From positions 1,698,214-1,762,213 of the forward strand of contig OZ038436.1 of NCBI GenBank assembly GCA_964036275.1: a stretch of 64,000 nt of DNA. Direction: 5' to 3'. Below, piece after piece: positions 50,122 through 60,100 of the stretch; position 1 is the stretch's first letter, and every line of letters begins with the position of its first letter. This DNA comes from Litoditis marina (lineage: Eukaryota; Nematoda; Chromadorea; Rhabditida; Rhabditidae). The notes beneath the pieces were generated by a model, which saw nothing but the letters and a program-made list of their open reading frames with translations, had not been told where the DNA came from and did no database searches. Position numbers and translations under genes: made by a program.

Positions 50122-52506
50122 AAGGACGATTATATGGTCCTATCGTAACGCTACAGTCCTTTTAACTGCAATACATTTTTCAATTGCAGTTTAAAGGACC
50201 CGGGGATTGGTCCACATAATCGTCATGCTTTACGTACGTCACTCCTATGCAATGCTTGGAATGTTGTGAGGGCTCCGTGGACCGTTTCACAACATCAATA
50301 ATTATCCATTTTCGCAGAATACTCTTGCTACATTATCACAGCTGTTCCTACCGTTCACTTTTGCTGATATAGAGCTAAACCCCAACTCAACTCACACATT
50401 CGTTAGTCTTCTCATAACTAATTTTCATCGATTCATGTGGTAGATCGAGAATAATGTTTCCAAAAACAAAACGAAAAGTAAATGAGAAAACATCAGTTTA
50501 TAATAACAACTACCCATATTCTGATGAGTTGAGCACGGCTCACGTGACGGCTCACGATATCTGTTACTCAGAGCGATCGTATGCCGTATGTTCACTGTTC
50601 ATGAACTAATTTCATTCATACTCGCTCATTTCAATCCCATAAGTCGGAATTCCATGTTTTGAGAAACTTGACCAATGCGTGTTCAACAATAGTGGAAGTC
50701 ACCTGGAACCTAGCGTATGGAACTCCATGTTTCACATAAAAACATTGAGCACAAGTGGTAATGAAACATCGGAAGTTTTAGCTCACCCTTTGGTAAGGAA
50801 CGAATCCAGGATTGAACACTCCAATTTTTCCAACTATGTTTTCAGCAACATAAGCGAATTCCTGACAAAGATACTTACATCGATTATAATACAAGATGAA
50901 GACAATGAAACTAGCAAACTCTTAATCAATTGGTTATCATAATTCATTACGCTTGCTTGTACAAGCACAGTTTTTTCTTCAATTTTTTTTCCAATAGTTT
51001 TTTTTTACCTCGGTTTTCAGTTTGCACACATCACGTTTCTATCCCGAGAAATGCACCAGAATTAAACCACAGACACAGAAGAATAAAACGCAAACACTGT
51101 TGTCTATTCTTCTATTAGTGCGACTTTTACAAAAATTATTATGGCTGAGAATTCCGCAACAAGAGAAGAAACAAGATAAAATGTTTGTCGATAACTTTAT
51201 TAGAATCTTTCAGTGAATTAGTCATTTAATGAATGTGTGCTTTTTACAAACGCTATCAATTTGCTGATCTGAGAAAGCTGCTCAGAACCTGTCTAGTGTG
51301 GTGGTAGGGGTGGACATAGACTGAAGTATTATCTCGAGTGCACTTTAGTTTTTTTTTCGTAAATAGAACGTTAATTCTCTAAAGTACGGTAGTTAAATAT
51401 ACCCAAACAAAATCTCTCTCAATATACTTGAATATACCTAAATAGACTATACTTGAACAATTGTTTTGACCTACCATTTGCACCTGAGTTGATGTGAGAT
51501 ATGTTGTGGTATCTAGGAAAAACACCGATAGTGGAGGTACAGTAGTACAGTTGAAAAGCGGTTCAGAACGATCACAAACGAGATCTGAACTCGCATACAA
51601 TAATTATTAAATAGGCAAAAATTGCGCAGCCAAATTATAGACAGTGTTGAGAGTATAGTATACGCGTAGCCAGCGGCATGGTACTCATAGGCAAGTTCTT
51701 ATTAACATCCAACACACTCTGTATTGACGACTATTGTGCACGAAGTTTACACTGCCAATAATAATCAGTGTTCGGTATATTTGTCTGTCTGTTATTATTC
51801 TTTGATTACTATAAATCAGCCATGTGTATATTTTGTTTGCGTATAATTATATTTTGTTCGCGTATGCTCCCGTCTTTCGTGAACGTGCTGTTAAAAGTTC
51901 CGATCATTCCCACTGAGAATTGGCAGCTTGCCAATGAATATTTCGGGTTTTTTCATAACTTTGCAGTTTTTCAAAAAAATGTATGTTTGAACTATGAAAG
52001 TGTCATCTGAAAATCTTGGCACGCTGCCAAGGAGTCTCAGTTGGAATGGAACAAAATATATGAGAACATGGTCTTGGCCAAGACAAGTCAGCTGCGCGGA
52101 AAATTATGTTGGGATTCTACTCAATAATGTCCAATCGAGGCATCGAGACATTCTAGACAACCAAAACAATGATGGAAATGTATTCGAAGAAGCTGTTGGA
52201 AGAAACTGGACCGCCAGAGAAGAGACGCACACTTGGAGAAATAATATGTTGCGGCGAATTGTATCGATTCTAATCCCTTAATAAGCTATTGTATTCCGAA
52301 TGCTGTTGTGAAGGCTCTACCTGCGAAGGAGAATGAGGTACGGAAATCCTCAACTTCTCCGATCAAAAGTGAGTGAGCGAAACCGCTTGGAAGTTTTGAA
52401 ATCCTACTGTAGGAATCTCAGTAGGAATGGAAAAGACTATACGAACGTGAAAAAACATACCTGTACTGACTCCTAAAACTGGGAGTATGAGTAGAAGCTG
52501 TAACAT
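40564..52506 (-). CDS. gene F: tandem VWA-like protein with Thr-rich stalk and hydrophobic C-terminus
   Basis: Fourteen exons in transcript order: 52461-52506, 51475-51584, 50787-50861, 49915-50042, 49467-49529, 48396-48498, 47974-48079, 47405-47604, 46012-46086, 45353-45492, 44428-44490, 43382-43484, 42409-42514, 40564-40754; 1509 bases, 502 aa, all phases consistent. Signal peptide MLQLLLILPVLGVST; first VWA-like type 1 domain (about 20-175); cysteine segment AHSNAWQVYRIPDLTNPPP; a Pro/Ser/Thr linker (about 211-240) fused in one exon to the second VWA type 1 domain (about 241-404); second AHSNAWTVYRIPDLT segment; Thr-rich stalk (440-483); SIYLFVIIQLLVWGI at the very end, suited to a GPI signal. 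Introns of the two repeats also match, so the doubling is recent. No lectin domain. Convergent with pseudogene E. Confidence 0.85.
42685..42706. repeat. AT microsatellite
   Basis: TATATATATATATATA run in the last intron of gene F. Similar runs are at about 44942-44966 and 50064-50118. Confidence 0.8.
42780..42821. repeat. GC-rich imperfect hairpin
   Basis: GTCCGCGGTAGTACCGCGC and GTGCGGTAAACCCGCGGAC are inverted with 15 of 19 positions paired and a 4-base spacer. It lies in AT-rich intron sequence of gene F. Function unknown. Confidence 0.55.
46154..46435. mobile_element. TIR-bounded CGAGTTTT repeat element with target duplication
   Basis: Perfect 12-base inverted ends CTAGGGTTGTTA and TAACAACCCTAG enclose many CGAGTTTT units interrupted by GGGAAATT or AGAAATT. 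ATACAA lies directly outside both ends, a plausible target-site duplication. It is inside intron 9 of gene F. Any open frame here is just the simple repeat translated. Confidence 0.75.
46631..47078. mobile_element. TTAA-flanked non-autonomous DNA transposon, copy 2
   Basis: 448 bases between TTAA at 46627-46630 and 47079-47082, inverted relative to 12385-12834, with the same terminal inverted repeats (AGAAACCGTTCCGCT at the left here). It lies in intron 8 of gene F. Confidence 0.75.
50064..50118. repeat. long AT microsatellite
   Basis: About 55 bases of uninterrupted TA repeat, ending exactly where a MITE begins; a TA target preference would explain the junction. Confidence 0.85.
50119..50230. 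mobile_element. palindromic MITE (GAAGGACGATTAT family), copy 1
   Basis: Begins AAGAAGGACGATTATATGG and ends CCACATAATCGTCATGCTTT, inverted to each other; an inner pair (ACAGTCCTTTTAACTGCAAT / AATTGCAGTTTAAAGGAC) makes nearly the whole unit self-complementary. Copies: 60508-60627 and 63294-63405. Confidence 0.75.
51900..52270. repeat. R3-like element between exons 1 and 2 of gene F
   Basis: CATTCCCACTGAGAATTGGC at about 51906 is inverted relative to TGCCAAGGAGTCTCAGTTGG at about 52026. The following GGACCGCCAGAGAAGAGACG stretch echoes 26.8 kb. An open frame of 95 codons (51994-52281) is not a recognised protein. Confidence 0.4.
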
Positions 52507-52640
52507 TGCAACCTCTTTCAAAGTTGTGGCTTATGAAGATTGAAGACTCTACAGTCGACAGCAAAAGATAAGTATTTCACAAAGACCATATAAGTGTTTC
52601 ACGAAGACCATATAAACACAATGATAAGCAAAAGACTGCA
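52507..52640 (-). promoter_or_regulatory. gene F promoter-proximal GATA region
   Basis: AGATAAG at 52566-52572 and TGATAAG at 52622-52628 flank a duplicated TTTCAC-AAGACCATATAA unit. It matches the arrangement ahead of genes B and C. Confidence 0.5.
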
Positions 52641-54019
52641 AATATATCGATAGCGTTTACCAGCGAAAATCATTTGAAGGGAACATTCAGCAAAACAATA
52701 TATTGTTATATTTTGATCTTGATGGGCGCTCTAATCTCCTACTTCTCTCCGAAAATAAAAGATACTAAACTACAAATTCAGAGAAGGCAAGGCAAGGCAC
52801 ACTGTACAAACTCGCTTTGTAAAGAACAAACCCAACATTCATTATAAAGAATGCTAAATGGCTTATCTCGCAATATTTTAACAACATCTCTATACCCAGC
52901 CTAGATCAATCGTACCTCATTGCGTGATTTCATTGCCCCAACATCCCGGGAATTGTCCGAAGAAGGATATGTGGAGATGGTTTGATTCTGTAGTTGAACC
53001 GTACACGAGGTAGTAGGATGGATAATTTGTTGTGGGGACGTTTCGGCAAATTCGTGCAAAATACTATCCCGTGTACGGTTCAACTACAAAATCAAACCAT
53101 ATACACAATAAGGCCGCGGTTCAAAGAAAGCCGGATTGGAAGATATGTGGAAACACAAGATGATATATGGGCACTGGGAAACTTGTTAAAACCACAACAA
53201 TATGTCCATAGATCACGTATTTGTCGCCAATATGTGTTTATAACTGAACTACACGAATGAGCTAAAAAAAAACTCAAAAACTGAGTCTGAAATGTTTTGA
53301 CATTTTATTGTCCGAGTTTTCCGTTTCTTGTTTCTCGATTTTCGTTTTCGATTTCCGAAATTAGTTTTCTAAAATTGATTTTCGAAACATGAAATTAGTC
53401 GATTTTTCAACTTCTCTACAATTGTAGTTGGTTCACTGTGGATTGCTCAGTTTGACTAATGCGCTTCCGTGTTAGTTCATCGTTAGTCAAACCCACAATC
53501 CTTTTCGAAATTTTGGTATACGGTTTCAAAGTAGCAGGTCGTACTTCTCCATAATACTCTCATATTGTGAATTCGAGCAATAAACTTCATTGTTTCAAGT
53601 GCAGGACTGCCGAAGAGAACTGAAACCAGCAGCCCATGTATCATCCTTTTTACTTTGCTGGAAAGGACTTTGCTACAAAAAGCTATCGAAACACCACCCA
53701 GTTTACAACTTCACTGATTAGACCTGATTCGTGGAGATGTGAACAAAATGATAACAAACATGTTAACACAAATGACATCAGCTAAAGGGTGTGGCCGTAT
53801 TTTCTTCATTATTGTATTGCAAGACATGCAATAGCGTTTGAATTTGGACCATACCAACGTGATAAAACTAGAAACAGCGGAATGGTGCAACATACATCAT
53901 AGGACTAGTTTGGACAGGCAAAACTCAAACACACTGAAGAAAACTAACGCCAGATATAACCTATTGAACTGCTTGAGCTTCCAAAACACGGCCACAGGAC
54001 AAATTCCATTCCATTCTTC
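52641..54019. other. intergenic between genes F and G
   Basis: No gene. Contains a 31-base inverted pair (52977-53007 and 53070-53100, one mismatch, 62-base loop) and a TTTTCGA-type low-complexity stretch at about 53315-53405. The rest is unremarkable. Confidence 0.5.
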
Positions 54020-54052
54020 AACACCGTTCAACCAGGGTTGGTACAGACCAAT
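54020..54052 (-). pseudogene. scrap of a terminal lectin exon downstream of gene G
   Basis: The first 33 bases of the last CTLD exon (IGLYQPWLNGV) lie 49 bases beyond the gene G stop and then lose similarity. It is placed like the full-length orphan exon at 22403 behind gene C. Confidence 0.55.
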
Positions 54053-54101
54053 CAGATGAGTAGAAACAGATGAATGTTTTATTCCATACACAATACAATA
54101 T

Positions 54102-57100
54102 CTAGTCCTGAGAGAGAGGGCAGTAGTGGGTAGAGTCACATGGGTTCGATTCACAAGTGTAGAGGTAACCATTTCTACAGTCAGTTTGTACCCATTGTTG
54201 GGTTCCCTGGGCAACGTAGACACAGGAACCAGAGGCCGAACTAGTGGGAACACCGTTGAACCAGGGTTGGTAGGAACCGAGCTGGAAAATAACCTCTTAT
54301 TCGGTGTATTTTAGTGTTATGAGTAATACATCTTGCTCTGAGCCGCTCTAGTTTGCTGATCAGTCAAGTGGTTATCTCTTGACTCAACCGAGGTATCAAT
54401 ATGTTTCATCGGACCATGGCGCTAATGCTAGAGGCGGCGTAGCAATCCCTCCAATCTCATGAGAAGTTCATATGAGTTGCTGATGAGATACCTCGTGAGC
54501 CACTCATGAACTCTCAATGATGTAGCATATCAATCGATATAATCTCATGAGAAACTCATGCGAATAGCTCATGAGGTATCTCTGGAGATTTTGAGCGATC
54601 GCTACGCCGCCAGATACGTATGCTGGTGGCCACTTCCCTCCCAACTTGCGGCTCTTGCTTCGTCTCAGTCATTCGCATTACTTGTACACCATCAAGATGT
54701 ATGAGCAGAAAAATAGTGTATACCTGATGATTCATGGTAATTTCGATAGCATTTTAAAAACGAGCCACGAAAAGTGTACAGTTTCTGTTTTTTGCTGTTA
54801 CCATAACCACTCTGATAACTTTTACTATGATAAATCATTTTAACATTCTGAATTGTTGCAAACTTGGAAACATAGATATAGTTTCGGCTCACCTCACTCC
54901 CGTCTTCCCAATTCCAATTTCCTGTGAGCGAGTCCATTTTCAGACCAATGTAGAAGTTGGTAGGTGTCCCGAAAACTGCAATTATACTAGGTTGTATTTT
55001 TGTACAATATTATCTGTTTGTTCATATGTATGTTCCAATAAACTATTGGATGACAGAAACTCAATTCTGCGACTATTTTTGTTCCAAGTTCATTCTTTAA
55101 AAAACGCCGAACAAGTATATAGGATATAGCTCCCGTTGTCCCTGCTTGTTTTGTACAAATGGGTGTATCACAACATATTCCGTTCAGAATTCTCAGTTCG
55201 CTAAAAAAACTCCCCGAGGAAAATGTATTGCGCAGTTAGGGCAACTGATGACGCTTCAATCGCAGAAATACTTGTCAGTCAATAACTTCCATTTACTGAA
55301 TACTGATTATCAATTTTTACCATTAATTTTGGAAACAAGTCATCGAATGGAATATTCACAGAAATAATCAAGTATGTGTGAAAAGTCCGCATGTTTGCAC
55401 TTTGTACTTTGATACGTTTACCTTTATTACGTTAATGTACATCTGGCTAAAACGTCTAATAAATTCTTCAGTTTGGACTTTGTACTGTATGTATCTATAA
55501 CAACTCACTGTCTTGTAAGAATGAGGTCTGAGCGAAAGACACATCAGATGCGATAAAACCGTTGTTGAACTTTTGCTGGCACGAACGTTTGGCCACATTG
55601 AAATTGGCCGGGACCGTACTTGCCCGGTAACAGCCTGGAACATTAACGTGTTTTTGATGTACCAGGGTGGTTTCAAGGTTCCGTTAATTTACACCAAGCT
55701 CTCATAAATGTTCAGCAAAAAGATGGCTTGATTCAACCTAAGTTTTATTTAATTTAATTTTTCAACCCAAGTTTTTGATTCATGTCATTTTCAACCTCAG
55801 TTTTTATTTCATTCAACCTAAGATTTTAAGTTTTTATTTCACGGAATTGTCCTTTCGGAAATACGTGACTGTTAGAACAACAAATGCACGGCTTCACATA
55901 ATGCTTGACGGAAAACGGTTATTTGGATTATGCTTACATTTGATCAGTGATGTGAGTTTTAATTAAAGTGATGTAAGTGATATTATTAATGTAGGTTATC
56001 AAAATACTTTACTCCTAATTTCAATAGTTTGGAGTGAAGTTAACAGCAAACCTCGAAATCCTCGAAGTTTATAGGAAGAATGAAACATTGAGACGAGGCA
56101 AGCGGTGCAGTGCTTGTACTGCCAATATTAGTCTCAAAACTGACCAAACTGACAAACTATAAGGTGAAATGGGTGTCTTGTTTTTTTTTTTCAATATGTA
56201 TTTTTACATTAACTGTTGAAATTCAACGTATACAGGTAAAACAACCAACCACCAGTAGGATTTTGGCGAAGATTGGAACTTAACGACAGGAAGTTTGCTG
56301 GGCAGAAGCAGTTGGCTGAAACATGTGAGCAATTAGATTGAGAGAACTAATAGAGAGGGAAAATGTGAAAAAGAGAGCAGAGAGAGTGAGTGATAGAGAT
56401 AGAGAGAGAGGGAAGAGGAAACAAATAGAGAGAGAGAAAGCAGGCGAAGTAAAAAAAAAACCAACTAACCATCACACATAGCTTGTAGTACCGTGGTGAT
56501 GTTGCTGTTCAAGGATGAGATAAAGTATCCGGGAGAGGCGATATGTTGTAAAGTAGCAGAATGGGACGAAGTATCTTTCACATCTTCTGAAAATTAGAGA
56601 GTTGTTTGATTTAAAGTAACAACATTAAACAACATTGAACTAGTTTTTCTACAGAAATGGGTCTACTAAACCGATTATCAGTTAAGGTAATCACTATCTC
56701 AGTTCATCAATCAATATTCTTATTTCTCCATTGTTTCTTTCATGATGTATTATCCCACGCTAACAGAGATCCACTAACAGATAAACGAGAGGATATAAGC
56801 CCCGGGAATGCGTCATCAAGGCTCTTCGATCTACATTCTTTTTGTACTTTCCATTTTGATCTTTTTAGACATGAACCTTTTATGACTTTCTGTTTGGGTT
56901 ATCTTCTCCTGGGCGCGGCATAAAATGAGAAAGTACAATACACTTTTGGACGCACGGCTTCTTTGGTGAGGGTTTCCCCTTATCGACAGTGGCCTTTGTA
57001 GAAAGGTCTTTTACCCGTAGTTTCGGGTTTTATTTGTAGTTGAGTGCGCCCACGGAAGGGTCTTTGTATTCAGAGCGCCCTACTGATAGGGTCTTTAGTT

Positions 57101-60100
57101 CAAGTCTTGGGAGGACCTTAGGGATTACTTCCTGAAGGTCTTTCTAGGTAGAACAGAACAGTTTGAATACAGATGGTTTATTTCAATCTTCCATACAGTG
57201 CGACTAAACATGAAGGGGCGGTGCCATGGTATGCCATGACGCATACCAGAGAAAGTGCTACGAGAGCTTAGACATCGAGAGTAATGGAAAGGTTAATATA
57301 GAATAGGTTGTGAATATCTAATATATTCACAACAGCTTCAGAATAAAAAGTGAAATCCCACTTTCTACTAATTTTTCGTACGACTATTTTGATGAGGTAA
57401 AAACATTAAAAACGTAGACATTAGGAAAATCCGCTTGGTCTAGACAACTAAGGTTGTTGCGTAGAGCTAAATTCATACTTTACATACTAGAGATTTGTGA
57501 ATTAGCGTTCATGAACATGTCTTTCATTTAAACGTTTAATATTCTCACCCACCGTATACAATAATGATTCCGCCAGCATCTGTGAACGAAGCAGCCGCAT
57601 TTCCTGGTGTATCGTAGTTACCACTTCTGAAAAAGATAAAATTATGATGATTCATGTTTTCAAATAGTTTTTGAATGAACTGCACATTTACACGTGATTT
57701 TCACGTGGTGTAATGAGATGTTTTTGCTATTCTCATTGTGCGGAACCTTCGAAACATGCTATGTGAACCGAAAGTGTAAAAAAGGCCTTTGGATAATGCG
57801 TAGAGCAATGGTGTGCATAAATCGTTACGTATGAGTTGTACATGCCTCAGCCTAAAATAGTAAAACTCGAAGTAACGAAGCAAAACACATTGAGAAATCC
57901 AGATGCACTCGCTTTGAAAAAATTAGGACTTAAAATAGTTGTCTTTACTGTTCGCAACTTCACACATATTTTGTGAACTTTGGTCATTCGGGAGGTGAAA
58001 AAAACATTATATACAAACTTGTATGTGGTGGCCAGAACGACAATGACTTGTTTCGCGTTGGGGCGATGGGCGGCCGAGTTCAGTTCAGCGGCGGCCGTTT
58101 GCAGTGCACTGAAACCGGTGAAACATTCAAGTGCGGATAAATGATATCTGGGTAACTCAAGTCACACCCAGCAACAATGACAAATGCAGTAACTTCATTT
58201 CGATTGAATACATCACTTTATGTTGAAGTATTGTTATTGGATATGATAATCCAAGAAGAGTGGACTCTTATACTGTTACTCAATAGCACAGTCACGTGTA
58301 ACATGTTAGACACAGCAGAAATCAGAAACGTGGAATAAAATGCACGATTCCTCATTAGAATTCTATCTTCACGTGGCCATTCAATGCACTTCTAAAATAG
58401 TTTATTGTTATGAACGGAAAAAAAACAGAAACTATCATCGGTACTGTAAGGAGGAATATAAGTAAGCAGCACGAAACATTCATGCATGTTTGACCGATGA
58501 CAATCACGGAGTACCTTATGCAGTTTAACAAGTTTGTCTATGGCCTTCCACTTCTCAAACAAGGGTGGCAGACTGTTCTCTATACTATTCTGATCTTTTG
58601 CCGAGATGAGAGAATTAGGCCAGTTGAAAACAAAACATTGGAGTGATGTCCTGTGTTTTTTATTTATTTATTTATTTATTTGATGCACTACGAGGTGCGC
58701 TAAACGAGAAAGAAAAAATAAACACAGAATAACTTGGATACAATTGATCAAAGAAAAAGAACATAGTAAAATACAGAAGCAAACTCGAACAATAGTCAGG
58801 ACAGTACACGTGTACAATTATGAAAAATACGTCTACAAAGTCCGCTAACTACACAGATTTGGTGTATAGAGTGATGAATTTAAAAATCAGTGTTTCGCCA
58901 ATCGAAGCTACATGCTCTGATGTATATCTGAATAGGAATCGAATCGTGTTGTTACCTTTCTCTGCCACAGAAAGTAAAGTGAACAACTACAGACAGTCCT
59001 GAACAAACCCGTACCCCTGCAGACACCGTATCTAGAGAAGGGAGGGGGCTACGTGTTAGACTACGATTGAGTTATACCCGTTAGATTTGTGTTTCCTAAC
59101 CTACTTATAGTTTGATATTTGATATTGTTCCTAATTTCTGGTAAACCAGAAAATGTCAAGCGATTGTTTGGGGTATTGAACTAATATTGTTCGAGTTACC
59201 TAGTTTATTGAGTACGACCTCTGTGAGATAGAGGAAAGCTCAGGACAAAAAGTAGTTGAGCCATTTACTACTTTTTGTCCTGAGCTTTCCTCTATCTCAC
59301 AGAGTTTCCTTCGTACCCATTTCTGTCGCGGCCACCTATTAGTTTTTTGTAAACACATTTATTGTTTGATCTAAGTGATGTTATATTGTATTTTAATTTT
59401 TTTAATTGGTGTAGACGTTGTATTCATTCCTTCACAGCACCGTCTCATCTAAATGAAGTAGTTGATACACATTGAGCGGGATTCGTGATAGAAACTGCGA
59501 ACGAACTTATCACAAAACACTGTGAGATTTGACATGAGATTGAAATGGACTATACCTAGCCAAGTTGGTTCCGGAGTCTCCTTGTCTGAGGGGAATATCC
59601 ATAAAATCGATATCATCCTCATTGATCGAACCCAAAGGAGATACCAGAGAAGCAGAGGAACCATACGTCACTATTCCCACACGCATCGAGTAGTTCTGAA
59701 AGAGATTAGGTGTTTGAGAAGTCCGGAGAGATAGAAGAGAAAGAAAGAGAAATAAAAATGACGGTGTGTGAGAGAGAGAAACAGACGTTTCTTCTCTCCT
59801 TATCTTGTTAAACTCAATAAAATTCACTGAACGTTTGATTCTTATCTTCAAGAATCTTTTTCGTTTCGTGAACTCTAGAAAAATGTTACAGGGAGATAAT
59901 AGTAAGTAGAGATTGTGTGGAGGTAGATTGAGAGAAATTGCATTCTTTTGTTTCACACAAATTTGTCAAAAAACTTTAGAGAAGTAAATCCGTAACCTGG
60001 ATGAGAAATTTTGACCCAAAACCTACCGAAGCTATGTAACTGGTCTTTTGTACGTTGAACCAGGGACTTATCGATTGAACCAGACCCCAAATCTGCAACA

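Noticed and set aside
58820..59002. 60-codon plus-strand open frame
   Set aside because: No paralog, splice support or domain; lies in an intron of gene G.
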